NCBI RefSeq assembly: GCF_001655055.1
Contig: NZ_LXEW01000003.1
Coordinates: forward strand, 62,001-126,000
Source: Providencia heimbachae ATCC 35613
GTDB lineage: Bacteria > Pseudomonadota > Gammaproteobacteria > Enterobacterales > Enterobacteriaceae
Direction: 5' to 3'
DNA length: 64,000 bases
Below are positions 1-8,970 of the stretch, piece after piece. The translations under genes were made by a program, and so were the position numbers. Numbering within the stretch: the first letter of the stretch is position 1; every line of letters starts with the position of its first letter. Below the pieces are notes generated by a model that saw only the letters and a program-made list of their open reading frames with translations, was not told where the DNA came from and did no database searches.

Positions 1-610
1 GTGGCGGTGATTTGGGGAAAAAATGGTATTTACAGGGTAAAACCATTAACAAAATGAATTCCTTTACTGACTTTATTGATGTAACAAAGGGGGTGATAGC
101 GCAAGGCTATGGTCAGCCAGGACATGTTTATGCGATGGGGGGTAGCGCAGGTGGGTTATTGATGGGGGCCGTGGTTAATATGGCGCCTGAACTGTATGAA
201 GGTGTTGTCGCCGCAGTGCCTTTCGTGGATGTCGTGACAACCATGTTAGACCCGTCAATTCCGCTCACGACCGGTGAGTATGATGAGTGGGGAAATCCTG
301 AGAATGAAGAAGCTTATTGGCGCATCAAAGCATACAGCCCATACGACAATATCAAACCGCAGCGTTATCCGCATATGTTAGTCACAACGGGATTACACGA
401 TTCACAAGTTCAATATTGGGAACCGGCAAAATGGGTCGCCAAACTTCGTGATATGAAAAAGGTGACTCATTACTATTACTTGAAACAAATATGAGTGCGG
501 GTCACGGTGGTAAATCAGGACGTTTTAATGCATTAGATGATATTGCATTGGATTATAGTTTTATATTGATGTTAGAAGATAAAAAAACATTTTTTCCACA
601 ATTAAAATAA
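1..610 (+). pseudogene. ptrB: Oligopeptidase B, C-terminal part, frameshifted
   Basis: This is the C-terminal catalytic part of oligopeptidase B, a cytosolic S9-family serine peptidase that cuts peptides after Arg or Lys. The reading frame enters from outside the window ([10 protein letters not shown]-like start). It shows the nucleophile motif GGSAGG, then [12 protein letters not shown], the acid-residue region [17 protein letters not shown], and stops at 494. The family's last 39 residues ([12 protein letters not shown] and onward), with the catalytic His of GHGG, lie at 491-610 in another frame. Adding one base near 466-478 restores a 13-residue stretch from the last His to the catalytic His, the spacing I recall for E. 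coli PtrB. So either the gene is broken by a one-base deletion or the sequence has an error there. The frame upstream is intact as far as seen. Confidence 0.85.
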
Positions 611-622
611 TTAAATAATAAT

Positions 623-664
623 TAGCCGAATATACTCTAAATAATTCAGAGTATATTTAGGCTA
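623..664. repeat. Hairpin containing a truncated palindromic-repeat end
   Basis: An inverted repeat lies directly after the ptrB remnant: TAGCC plus AATATACTCT on the left and AGAGTATATT plus GGCTA on the right, around a 9-base loop. It could end ptrB transcripts, although no U-run follows. The segment GCCGAATA-TACTCTAAATAATTCA matches, apart from two bases, the outer end of the palindromic element at 50276-50420 read on the minus strand. I infer a decayed or partial copy of that element. Confidence 0.55.
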
Positions 665-775
665 ATAACTGCCATGGCAACCATATTGGATGTCATGTCA
701 GTCTTAACAGAGCTTTTTTCTCTGTGATGGAAATGTGGGCGCATGCTGAATTATTGCGTTTACAGGAATGGTTTA

Positions 776-3037
776 ATGAATAATAAGATAATAATTATTG
801 GTGCTAGCATGATAATGACTAGCTACCCTGGGTTTTCTTTGGCTCAAAATTCACAGCAACAAGTAAAAAATCATGATGAAGTGGTTAAATTTAGTAAATT
901 GAAAATTTCGGGAGCGCAGAAAAAAACACCTTTAGTTAATGCCCTAGAAAAACCGGGGGCATATAGTGCAATTGGTACTGAGAATAAATTGCAATCATTG
1001 GATAAAATCATTCGGACAATGCCTGGAACTTATACCCAAATGGATGCCAGTCAGGGAACCGTCAATGTGAATATCCGTGGCCTCAGCGGGTTTGGCCGTG
1101 TCAATATGATGGTGGATGGTGTAACCCAAAGTTATTATGGCATATCACCTAGCCAATATACCCATGGTCAGCAACCCAATAATGATTTCGGGGCATTAGT
1201 TGATCCTAATTTTATTGTTGAAGTCGAAGTCGAGAAAGGTCAATTAAATGGCAGTAACAGTATTAATGCTTTAGCAGGAAGTGCAAACTTTAGAACAATT
1301 GGTATTGATGATGTTATTTTTGCGGATAATTTATATGGGCTTCGCAGTAAAGGAAGTTGGGGAGATAATGGCATTGGTTATAATGGGATGGTGGCGGTTG
1401 CCGGTAAGAGCTTATTAAATTCAGATGAAGGGTACTTTGGTGGTTTAATTGCCGTTAGTGGGCATAATATTCCCGGAAGTTATAAAAATGGAGATGGTTA
1501 TGATAGTGATGATTTTGCTACTGATTCAACATATAAACAAAAGCCACAATCTCAATTAACGAAATTAAAGTACAAACCCAATGATCGCCATGAATTAGAG
1601 TTTAGCGGACGATTTTTACAAAATAAATTAACGCGTCGAAAAATTGAGAGTGAAGATTATTATTTAAAATATAAATACACGCCATTAAATGAACTCGTGG
1701 ATGTCGAAGTATTAGTAAATCACAGTAAAAGTAATCAAAAATTTGAAGGGGATTCTCTTGGTTGGGCTCTAAGAGAAGGGGGAGCTAAGAATACTGCTGA
1801 TGGTCTTAATCTATCGAATACCAGTCGTTTTTCATATGGTGACATCGATTTTCAATGGAAAGTGGGTTCTAAATTATCCAAAACCAAATATGAAAAAACA
1901 GTCACCTCAGTAATAGATAATAATACATTGACCTATAATGCTTTTTCACCTGAAGGTACGTTAGATTTAGCCAGTGGTTATACGCAATTAGAAGCTAAAT
2001 ATGATATTTATACTGCTGTTTTTGATTTGAATTATATTCAATACCGTTTAAAAGGGCATAAGCCTGCTTGTGATAAAACAGAAAAATGTTTCCCACAAGA
2101 AGAGACAAATATTAATTTAAAAGAAAGTGGCTTTAATCCTGGAGTATTACTTTCTGCTGAAATATTACCTGAATTTCAACCTTTTGTTAGTTACGCACAT
2201 TCAATGCGAGCGCCTAATTCACAAGAAGTCTTTTATTCACAAAATGGCGGTCAGAGTATGAACCCATTTTTAAAAGGTGAAACCGCCAAAACATGGCAGG
2301 TAGGTTTTAATAGCTTTAAACCAGATTTAATTGTTGATGGTGACCAATTTAATCTAAAAGCGTTATGGTTTAATACTAAAATTAAAGATTATATTACCAG
2401 TAAACCCTATTTATTATGTCGCCCAACTAATGATGCAGAAATGGAATGGTGCTTAATGAATGATGATGTATGGGATAAAGAATTCCCAGATATCTTCCAA
2501 AAGAGCTATATCTATTCGAATGAACCGAAAGATGTCAATTTGCGTGGTTATGAGTTACAAGCAAACTATGATGCTGGTGTATTTTATTCAACGCTTTCCT
2601 ACACGAAAGAAACAGGCGATCAGCCAACATCGATTGCTAAAATGGCTGACTTTAGTGCTGGTGATTTTACTGAATTGCCGGATTATTATTTAACTTTAGA
2701 TACCGGTGTACGCCTGCTCAATGAGGATTTAACACTAGGAACTACAGTGACTTGGACCGGGCCATCCAAGCGTATAGGGGTTGAATCTATCGTTGATAAT
2801 AATGGTAATGCTTTGAAAGATAAATATGAAAAGCAACCCACTGTCATAGACTTATATGCAGATTATAAGGTCAATAAAAACATTAAATTAATGATGATGG
2901 TGAATAATGTAACAAATGAAAATTATTCAGATGCATTAAATCGTTCTAATTCCACCGCGATAATGGAAGAGCGTGGTAAGCATAATGCGACGGCAAGAGG
3001 GCGGAGCTATATGTTAGGTGGGGAAATTCGCTTCTAA
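776..3037 (+). CDS. TonB-dependent outer-membrane receptor, substrate unknown
   Basis: This 753-residue protein is an outer-membrane TonB-dependent receptor. I start it at the ATG at 776, 8 bases after AGGA, because it then opens with a signal peptide (MNNKIIII...GFSLAQN); an in-frame ATG at 743 would put 11 extra residues before it. A plug domain follows, with the typical NVNIRGLSGFGRVNMMVDGV and EVEVEKG segments at about residues 80-200. A 22-stranded-type barrel completes it, with SYAHSMRAPNSQE and VNNVTNENY motifs and a C-terminal Phe (GGEIRF). One extracellular-loop-like region carries paired cysteines (CDKTEKC, then CRPTNDAEMEWC). No siderophore, heme or vitamin genes are nearby, so the ligand cannot be named. 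A Fur-like sequence overlaps the first codons, which hints at iron control. Confidence 0.85.
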   Translation: MNNKIIIIGASMIMTSYPGFSLAQNSQQQVKNHDEVVKFSKLKISGAQKKTPLVNALEKPGAYSAIGTENKLQSLDKIIRTMPGTYTQMDASQGTVNVNIRGLSGFGRVNMMVDGVTQSYYGISPSQYTHGQQPNNDFGALVDPNFIVEVEVEKGQLNGSNSINALAGSANFRTIGIDDVIFADNLYGLRSKGSWGDNGIGYNGMVAVAGKSLLNSDEGYFGGLIAVSGHNIPGSYKNGDGYDSDDFATDSTYKQKPQSQLTKLKYKPNDRHELEFSGRFLQNKLTRRKIESEDYYLKYKYTPLNELVDVEVLVNHSKSNQKFEGDSLGWALREGGAKNTADGLNLSNTSRFSYGDIDFQWKVGSKLSKTKYEKTVTSVIDNNTLTYNAFSPEGTLDLASGYTQLEAKYDIYTAVFDLNYIQYRLKGHKPACDKTEKCFPQEETNINLKESGFNPGVLLSAEILPEFQPFVSYAHSMRAPNSQEVFYSQNGGQSMNPFLKGETAKTWQVGFNSFKPDLIVDGDQFNLKALWFNTKIKDYITSKPYLLCRPTNDAEMEWCLMNDDVWDKEFPDIFQKSYIYSNEPKDVNLRGYELQANYDAGVFYSTLSYTKETGDQPTSIAKMADFSAGDFTELPDYYLTLDTGVRLLNEDLTLGTTVTWTGPSKRIGVESIVDNNGNALKDKYEKQPTVIDLYADYKVNKNIKLMMMVNNVTNENYSDALNRSNSTAIMEERGKHNATARGRSYMLGGEIRF
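787..799. promoter_or_regulatory. Fur-like box overlapping the receptor's first codons
   Basis: GATAATAATTATT is a 6-1-6 match to the Fur core (GATAAT-N-ATTATC) with one mismatch. It lies 11 bases inside the receptor gene and is followed by a second GATAATGA at 811-818, within the inverted repeat GCTAG-N11-CTAGC (803-823). The place is unusual for a Fur operator and the region is AT-rich, so chance is possible. Confidence 0.3.
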
Positions 3038-3046
3038 ATTTAATTA

Positions 3047-3078
3047 ATTATCCGCCACCCATCAAAGTGGCGGATAAT
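3047..3078. terminator. Hairpin between convergent receptor gene and xseA
   Basis: ATTATCCGCCAC pairs perfectly (12 bp) with GTGGCGGATAAT across an 8-base loop. It sits 10 bases after the receptor stop and 13 bases beyond the xseA stop, so it can serve either gene. There is no long U-run on either side. Confidence 0.6.
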
Positions 3079-3091
3079 CTAATCGATAAAC

Positions 3092-4471
3092 TCAGCCTGA
3101 TAACTTTTTAGTTGTTTTTTTCGCTTTATTTTTTTCAATATGAGTGATTTCACTTTCCACCCAGCCATCATTAAGGCGAGTCCGCAATTGTTGCCCTAAC
3201 TTAACTTGCGAGGTCTTTTTAAGCACTTCGCCATTAGGTGCCTCACTAATACTAAAACCACGAGCAAGCGTTGCTAATGGGTTCACCGCTTCCATTTTTG
3301 AACAGGCGACAGCAAAACGTTGACGATAGCCATTCACTAAATTAGACAACATATTTTGTAGATGAAACTGTGTTTGTTGCAGTTGTCTTTGCTGCTTCTG
3401 TAATTGTGGGCGCAGATCATTTTGCAGTAAACGGCGCTCAGATTTTTCAAAACTCAATGTTGCACTTTGCAACTGGCGAGTGATTGATTGTGCCAGTTTT
3501 TGCTGCAGCAAATTAAGTTGATTCTGTTGCCTTGCAAGACGTAACTGTGGATGTTGTTGCTGTAACCGATGTTGTAGGCGAGAAAAACGTTGTTGCTGCC
3601 CAGCAAGGTAATAATCCATTGCCATTTCAAGATGTTGTTGCTGCGATTGTAATTGACGTAGCATTTCAGTTTGATTACGACTGACAAGCTCGGCAGCCGC
3701 TGATGGCGTAGGCGCACGAACATCAGCCACATAATCGGCAATCGTGACATCCGTTTCATGACCAACAGCACTAATAATAGGCAGTTGGCTGCTAAAAATT
3801 GCTCTTGCGACGATTTCTTCATTAAAGGCCCACAGATCTTCTAAGGAACCTCCGCCACGACCCACGATCAGAACATCACATTCATGACGTAAATTGGCCA
3901 GTTCAATCGCGCGGGCAATTTGTGCAGGGGCTAACTCACCTTGTACAGGGGTAGGGTAGATCACAATGGGCAACGAAGGATCACGTCGACGCAAAATATG
4001 CAAAATATCGTGTAAAGCGGCGCCGGTTGCTGACGTTATGACACCAACGCATTTTGCGGGTACCGGCAATGGCTTTTTATGGGTAATATCGAATAAGCCC
4101 TGCGCGCTCAGCGTCTGTTTTAACAGCTCAAAGCGTTGTTGAAGTAGACCTTCGCCGGCAGGCTGCATACTTTCAATGATAAGCTGATAATCGCCCCTAG
4201 GCTCATACAGGGTAACCGTGGCACGGACTAGTACTTGCTGGCCATTTTGTGGACGAAATGTGACCCGGGTATTTTGCCCGCGAAACATCGCCGCACGAAC
4301 CTGAGCTTTGTCATCTTTCAATGTCAAATACCAATGACCGGAGCTAGGTTGTGAAAAATTGGAGATTTCGGCAGTGAGCCAAATCCGTCCCATCTGACTG
4401 TCTAAAAGTTCCCGAACAGTCTGATTGAGCTTACTTACAGAATAAATTGCGCTATTTTGTTGAGTCGACAT
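3092..4471 (-). CDS. xseA: Exodeoxyribonuclease VII large subunit
   Basis: XseA is the 459-residue large subunit of exonuclease VII, which with XseB degrades single-stranded DNA to short oligonucleotides. An N-terminal OB fold (about residues 10-110, with [23 protein letters not shown]) is followed by the catalytic domain (about 120-330, with [30 protein letters not shown] and [28 protein letters not shown]). A long Gln-rich coiled coil (about 265-400) and the C-terminal segment LARGFSI follow. It starts at the ATG at 4471 and is divergent from guaB, the same arrangement as in E. coli. Length is normal for the family (about 456 residues). Confidence 0.97.
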   Translation of the reverse strand: MSTQQNSAIYSVSKLNQTVRELLDSQMGRIWLTAEISNFSQPSSGHWYLTLKDDKAQVRAAMFRGQNTRVTFRPQNGQQVLVRATVTLYEPRGDYQLIIESMQPAGEGLLQQRFELLKQTLSAQGLFDITHKKPLPVPAKCVGVITSATGAALHDILHILRRRDPSLPIVIYPTPVQGELAPAQIARAIELANLRHECDVLIVGRGGGSLEDLWAFNEEIVARAIFSSQLPIISAVGHETDVTIADYVADVRAPTPSAAAELVSRNQTEMLRQLQSQQQHLEMAMDYYLAGQQQRFSRLQHRLQQQHPQLRLARQQNQLNLLQQKLAQSITRQLQSATLSFEKSERRLLQNDLRPQLQKQQRQLQQTQFHLQNMLSNLVNGYRQRFAVACSKMEAVNPLATLARGFSISEAPNGEVLKKTSQVKLGQQLRTRLNDGWVESEITHIEKNKAKKTTKKLSG

Positions 4472-4564
4472 GTGAGCCAGATCAAATTGTTAAAACAATG
4501 ACTTAATGGATAGATACTAACGTAGCTATTGGAGTTATCAAGTTTTTTTTCAAAAAAAGGCTGG

Positions 4565-4590
4565 AAGCAATCGATTACGGTGTGTATAAT
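4565..4590 (+). promoter_or_regulatory. guaB promoter region with PurR-like box
   Basis: AAGCAATCGATTACGG (4565-4580) matches the PurR operator consensus at 11 of 16 positions, including the central CG. It lies immediately before a perfect -10 hexamer TATAAT (4585-4590). In E. coli guaBA is repressed by PurR, so the position and context fit. The box is inferred from similarity only. Confidence 0.5.
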
Positions 4591-4643
4591 TCCGCTGCAA
4601 TATTTTATACCTTTCCATAACGCTGCCTGGTGGGATATTGCCT

Positions 4644-6110
4644 ATGTTACGCATTAAAAAAGAAGCACTAACTTTCGACGACGTATTACTCGTTCCTGCG
4701 CACTCAACTGTATTACCGAATACAGCCGATCTATCGACTCAACTGACCGCAAACATCCGCCTAAATATCCCGATGCTTTCAGCTGCAATGGATACTGTCA
4801 CTGAATCTAATCTTGCTATCGCGCTTGCTCAAGAAGGTGGTATTGGTTTTATTCATAAAAACATGACCATTGAGCGCCAAGCGGAAGAAGTTCGCCGTGT
4901 GAAAAAACATGAAAGCGGCGTGGTGACTGACCCGGTTACTGTCACACCTGATACCACCATTCGTGAAGTTCAAGAAATGGCTAAGCGTAATGGCTTTGCA
5001 GGTTATCCTGTGGTTTCTAAAGATAATTTATTGGTTGGGATTATCACAGGTCGTGATGTGCGCTTTGTGACGGATCTTGACCAACCGGTTACTGCAGTGA
5101 TGACTCCCAAAGAACGTTTAGTCACCGTTAAAGAAGGTGACGCCCGCGAAATCGTTTTACAAAAGATGCATGAAAAACGTGTTGAAAAAGCGTTAGTTAT
5201 CGATGATAACTTTCACTTATTAGGGATGATCACGGTTAAAGACTTCCAAAAAGCAGAGCGTAAACCAAACGCCTGTAAAGACGAGCAAGGGCGTTTACGT
5301 GTTGGCGCTGCTGTTGGTGCCGGTGCAGGTAACGAAGAGCGTGTAGACGCACTGGTGGCTGCGGGTGTCGACGTATTATTGATTGACTCCTCACACGGCC
5401 ATTCAGAAGGTGTATTGCAACGTATTCGCGAAACACGTCAAAAATACCCAGACTTGCAAATTATTGGTGGTAACGTGGCAACAGCTGAAGGCGCAAAAGC
5501 CCTTGCTGATGCAGGCGTTAGTGCTGTTAAAGTCGGTATCGGTCCAGGATCCATTTGTACAACACGTATTGTAACGGGTGTTGGCGTGCCACAAATTACC
5601 GCAATTGCTGAAGCAGCAGAAGCTTTGGAAGGTACGGGTATTCCTATTATCGCTGATGGCGGCATCCGCTTCTCGGGTGATATTTCTAAAGCGATTGCCG
5701 CAGGCGCAGCTTGTGTCATGGTGGGTTCCATGTTTGCAGGGACTGAAGAATCGCCGGGCGAAACTATTTTGTTCCAAGGCCGTACTTATAAGGCTTATCG
5801 GGGGATGGGTTCTCTGGGCGCAATGTCTAAAGGGTCATCAGACCGTTATTTTCAGTCTGATAATGCCGCAGATAAATTAGTACCTGAAGGTATTGAAGGA
5901 CGCGTTGCTTACAAAGGCCACTTAAAAGAGATCATTCACCAGCAAATGGGTGGCTTGCGCTCCTGTATGGGGCTGACCGGATGTGGTACTATCGATGCAT
6001 TAAGAACGAAGGCAGAATTTGTCCGCATCAGTGGTGCCGGTATTCAAGAAAGTCACGTTCATGACGTTACCATCACCAAAGAATCTCCGAACTACCGTTT
6101 GGGGCAATAA
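4644..6110 (+). CDS. guaB: IMP dehydrogenase
   Basis: GuaB oxidises IMP to XMP with NAD, the committed step of GMP synthesis in the cytosol. The 488-residue protein has the TIM-barrel catalytic domain interrupted by two CBS domains (about residues 90-210). It carries the catalytic cysteine loop [17 protein letters not shown] (about residues 300-316), the [12 protein letters not shown] phosphate-binding segment and the flap with the [10 protein letters not shown] region. I start it at the ATG at 4644, giving [18 protein letters not shown] as in the family; an upstream TTG at 4638 would add two residues. guaA follows after 84 bases containing a strong hairpin. Confidence 0.98.
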   Translation: MLRIKKEALTFDDVLLVPAHSTVLPNTADLSTQLTANIRLNIPMLSAAMDTVTESNLAIALAQEGGIGFIHKNMTIERQAEEVRRVKKHESGVVTDPVTVTPDTTIREVQEMAKRNGFAGYPVVSKDNLLVGIITGRDVRFVTDLDQPVTAVMTPKERLVTVKEGDAREIVLQKMHEKRVEKALVIDDNFHLLGMITVKDFQKAERKPNACKDEQGRLRVGAAVGAGAGNEERVDALVAAGVDVLLIDSSHGHSEGVLQRIRETRQKYPDLQIIGGNVATAEGAKALADAGVSAVKVGIGPGSICTTRIVTGVGVPQITAIAEAAEALEGTGIPIIADGGIRFSGDISKAIAAGAACVMVGSMFAGTEESPGETILFQGRTYKAYRGMGSLGAMSKGSSDRYFQSDNAADKLVPEGIEGRVAYKGHLKEIIHQQMGGLRSCMGLTGCGTIDALRTKAEFVRISGAGIQESHVHDVTITKESPNYRLGQ

Positions 6111-6125
6111 CAGATAACGTTTCAG

Positions 6126-6167
6126 GGTGACGCTGTACTTGTGACAGCGTCACCAATTTTTATTTTT
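6126..6167 (+). terminator. Strong hairpin and U-run between guaB and guaA
   Basis: GGTGACGCTGT (6126-6136) and ACAGCGTCACC (6144-6154) form a perfect 11-bp GC-rich stem with a 7-base loop, followed by AATTTTTATTTTTG. This is a textbook intrinsic terminator placed inside the presumed guaBA operon, 15 bases after the guaB stop. It should partly uncouple guaA from guaB, or be bypassed by a guaA promoter of its own. Confidence 0.75.
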
Positions 6168-6194
6168 GACTTGAATTTTTGGAATTCTCCTCAA

Positions 6195-7772
6195 ATGACA
6201 ACAAATATCCATAAACATCGCATTCTTATCCTTGACTTCGGTTCGCAATACACACAACTCATTGCCCGTCGTATCCGTGAAATTGGCGTTTATTGTGAAC
6301 TCTGGGCGTGGGACGTCACAGAAGAGCAAATTCGAGGATTTAATCCAAATGGGATCATCCTTTCGGGTGGGCCTGAAAGCACTACGGAATCAGATAGTCC
6401 ACGCGCACCTGACTATGTATTTAATGCTGGTGTACCTGTACTTGGTATCTGCTATGGCATGCAAACTATGTCAATGCAACTCGGCGGTGCAGTCGAAGTT
6501 TCTGGTGAACGTGAGTTTGGTTATGCCAGCGTAGAAGTGACGGAACAGTGTGAATTATTCCGTGAAATCCAAGATTCCTTAAACGCTAATGGTAAACCTG
6601 TATTAGATGTGTGGATGAGCCATGGCGATAAAGTCACCGCTATCCCTGCTGACTTTAAAACCATCGCGAGCACACCAAGTTGCCCATATGCCATCATGGC
6701 AAATGAAGAGAAAAAATTCTATGGTGTGCAATTCCACCCAGAAGTGACTCATACGCATCAAGGTTTGAATATTTTAAAACGTTTCGTCCTCGATATTTGT
6801 CAGTGTGAAGCGTTATGGACATCTGCCGCGATTATTGAAGATACGGTTGCACGTTTAAAAGAACAAATTGGCGATGACCATGTTCTTTTAGCACTTTCTG
6901 GCGGCGTAGACTCCTCTGTTACCGCATTACTGTTAAACCGTGCGATTGGCAAACGCTTAACCTGTGTATTCGTTGATAATGGCTTATTGCGTTTAAATGA
7001 AGCAGAACAAGTGATGGAAATGTTTGCAGGCAAATTTGACCTGAATATTATCCATGCTAAAGCAGAAGATCGTTTTTTGAATGCACTTGCAGGTATCAGC
7101 GATCCAGAAGCTAAACGTAAAAAAATTGGCCATGTATTTATTGAAGTGTTTGACGAAGAATCGTCTAAACTACCTAAAATTAAATGGTTAGCGCAAGGAA
7201 CGATTTATCCTGACGTGATTGAGTCAGCGGCATCTGCAACAGGTAAAGCGCACGTGATCAAATCTCACCATAATGTTGGTGGGCTACCTGATGACATGAA
7301 ACTAGGTTTGGTTGAGCCATTAAAAGAGCTGTTCAAAGACGAAGTGCGTAAAATTGGTCTTGAGTTGGGCTTACCGTATGACATGTTATACCGTCACCCA
7401 TTCCCAGGTCCGGGGCTAGGTGTTCGCGTATTAGGTGAAGTGAAAAAAGAGTATTGTGACTTACTGCGCCGCGCGGATGCTATCTTTATCGAAGAGCTAC
7501 ACAAAGCGGACTTATATAATAAAGTTAGCCAAGCATTTACGGTCTTCTTACCGGTTCGCTCTGTTGGTGTTATGGGCGACGGTCGTAAATATGACTGGGT
7601 TGTTTCATTACGCGCGGTCGAAACTATCGATTTTATGACCGCTCACTGGGCACATTTGCCATACGATTTCCTTGGCCGTGTTTCAAACCGCATTATCAAT
7701 GAGGTCGCAGGCATTTCTAGGGTCGTTTATGACATCAGTGGCAAGCCACCAGCAACCATTGAGTGGGAATAG
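6195..7772 (+). CDS. guaA: GMP synthase (glutamine-hydrolysing)
   Basis: GuaA converts XMP to GMP using ATP and glutamine. The 525-residue protein has an N-terminal class I glutamine amidotransferase domain (about 1-200) with the catalytic Cys in GICYGMQ and the His-Glu of FHPEVTH. The ATP pyrophosphatase domain with the P-loop [11 protein letters not shown] follows, and then the C-terminal dimerisation domain ending [18 protein letters not shown] start it at the ATG at 6195 ([21 protein letters not shown]), which matches the family; an earlier in-frame start at 6141 would add 18 unconserved residues across the hairpin region. Confidence 0.98.
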   Translation: MTTNIHKHRILILDFGSQYTQLIARRIREIGVYCELWAWDVTEEQIRGFNPNGIILSGGPESTTESDSPRAPDYVFNAGVPVLGICYGMQTMSMQLGGAVEVSGEREFGYASVEVTEQCELFREIQDSLNANGKPVLDVWMSHGDKVTAIPADFKTIASTPSCPYAIMANEEKKFYGVQFHPEVTHTHQGLNILKRFVLDICQCEALWTSAAIIEDTVARLKEQIGDDHVLLALSGGVDSSVTALLLNRAIGKRLTCVFVDNGLLRLNEAEQVMEMFAGKFDLNIIHAKAEDRFLNALAGISDPEAKRKKIGHVFIEVFDEESSKLPKIKWLAQGTIYPDVIESAASATGKAHVIKSHHNVGGLPDDMKLGLVEPLKELFKDEVRKIGLELGLPYDMLYRHPFPGPGLGVRVLGEVKKEYCDLLRRADAIFIEELHKADLYNKVSQAFTVFLPVRSVGVMGDGRKYDWVVSLRAVETIDFMTAHWAHLPYDFLGRVSNRIINEVAGISRVVYDISGKPPATIEWE

Positions 7773-7817
7773 TATAGTTATTGTTGATAACAATCTTTAG
7801 TTGTCGATAAATCCAAA

Positions 7818-7846
7818 GGCATCAGTATCTTACTGGTGCCTTCTTG
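7818..7846 (+). terminator. guaA terminator
   Basis: GGCATCAGTA and TACTGGTGCC form a 10-bp stem with one G-U pair and a three-base loop, followed by TTCTTG, 45 bases after the guaA stop. Confidence 0.6.
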
Positions 7847-7861
7847 ACTGTACTTATGTAT

Positions 7862-8509
7862 TTATACTGGTTTGAACCAGCTGTTTCGTTGAATTGGATC
7901 GAAGTAACCAGCAATACAGTTGGGATTAATTATACATAATTGGATATGGTTTTTATCTCTGAACCCTGCGCCATCATATAGCTCAGCGCCTTCTGGAAAC
8001 ATACCACGAACAGAGTCAATAAAGTTAGGATGATTTTGAATCTGTCGCTTATTTTGGCCTGAGGTGCTTTCTAAGCCGAGTTCCTCTGCGATGAGCTCAT
8101 TATTTATTTGCTGAAGTCTGAGTATTACTTGGCAATCAAGCTCCCGAACAAAACTTATACCGTTTATATTCACTTTATTACTAGGTAAATCAATTTGAAG
8201 TTCTTGGCACTCTAAACTATAAATTTGATATGTTGCTTTAATTTTTTGCAGATGCTCGGAATCAAGTAGATCAATACAATTACCTAATTTGATGAAAGCA
8301 CCGATGACAGCTGGATTTTTTATTTTGTTACTACGCTTAGCCCAATCTAAAGCTCGATCGTAACTACCTTCCCAAAAATATACCCCATGTCCTAACCAAT
8401 CATAGTTATTTTCACTGCTAGAAATAGAGGTGCCGTTTTTAACAACCGAGTCAAAAACAGTTCTATCACACCCATGAAACCCAACTACAATCCCAGGTGA
8501 TATATACAT
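7862..8509 (-). CDS. PARP-like ADP-ribosyltransferase-fold protein, cassette partner
   Basis: I cannot give this 215-residue protein a gene name. Its layout resembles the PARP/diphtheria-toxin ADP-ribosyltransferase fold. GFHG (His12) matches the NAD-binding WHGS-type motif. YDWLGHGVYFWEGSYDRALDWA (Tyr44) matches the GKGIYFA...SKSA-type loop. The late HIQLCIINPNCIAGYF segment (Gln190) sits where the third catalytic residue is expected, suggesting an H-Y-Q rather than H-Y-E arrangement. There is no signal peptide or membrane segment, so it should be cytosolic. Its ATG follows the stop codon of the 58-residue gene with no gap, so the two must be co-translated. The pair is AT-rich, unlike the flanking guaA, and sits between core genes. 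A toxin or defence effector is plausible but unproven. Confidence 0.7.
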   Translation of the reverse strand: MYISPGIVVGFHGCDRTVFDSVVKNGTSISSSENNYDWLGHGVYFWEGSYDRALDWAKRSNKIKNPAVIGAFIKLGNCIDLLDSEHLQKIKATYQIYSLECQELQIDLPSNKVNINGISFVRELDCQVILRLQQINNELIAEELGLESTSGQNKRQIQNHPNFIDSVRGMFPEGAELYDGAGFRDKNHIQLCIINPNCIAGYFDPIQRNSWFKPV

Positions 8510-8686
8510 TTATGAAGCGATTCTTTTTATGATTTTACCATTTTGGTTTAAAATCCCAGCTTGCTTTAGTGAGATTTCAATACTTTCTTTTGAGTTATTA
8601 TATGATGTAATAAACTGTTTTTCCTTTATTTTTTTCTTTTTAAGCGTTGCTAGGCGTTCGTCTAACGCTGCTTGTAAGTTGAACAT
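8510..8686 (-). CDS. 58-residue Lys-rich partner protein
   Basis: This small protein (MFNLQAALDERLATLKKKKIKEKQ..., ending KIIKRIAS) is of no family I can name. I choose the ATG at 8686 because GGAGGG lies 6 bases upstream; a longer frame from 8734 would place that Shine-Dalgarno inside the gene. Its N-terminal half is probably a charged amphipathic helix or short coiled coil. The C-terminal LKQAGILNQNGKIIKRI resembles a strand-turn segment. Its TAA abuts the ATG of the ADP-ribosyltransferase-like gene. Being first, short and charged fits an antitoxin or immunity partner, but that is inference from layout only. Confidence 0.7.
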   Translation of the reverse strand: MFNLQAALDERLATLKKKKIKEKQFITSYNNSKESIEISLKQAGILNQNGKIIKRIAS

Positions 8687-8872
8687 AATAATCCCTCCCA
8701 TCACTATAAATTCAATATATTTATCATACTTCATGTTGGTCGGAAGATAAAGTTGAAGAATTAATGAACGCTGATGCGCAATGCCTTTTTATGCAGAAAA
8801 TTCGATAATATATTCACTAAATTCGCAATTATCACTTGTCCAAATCATTCATCTTGATATCATTCCAAGCCG

Positions 8873-8916
8873 ATATACACCATGTGTATATATTCACTCC
8901 CTATATTCACTCCCTA
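8873..8916. promoter_or_regulatory. 19-bp dyad plus 13-bp tandem repeat
   Basis: ATATACAC-CAT-GTGTATAT (8873-8891) is a perfect 8-bp dyad, followed at 8891-8916 by two copies of TATTCACTCCCTA. Both lie between the divergent 58-residue gene and the racemase gene. The dyad looks like an operator for a dimeric regulator. No regulator gene is adjacent, so the binding protein is unknown. Confidence 0.35.
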
Positions 8917-8970
8917 TAATCATAAAAATAATCGATTAGGGAATACATCATTACGGCTAAGGAAGAAAAC

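Noticed and set aside
5403-5777. Overlapping minus-strand frames of 97-124 codons within guaB
   Set aside because: They are shadows of a strongly conserved gene on the opposite strand and have no promoter or ribosome-binding site.
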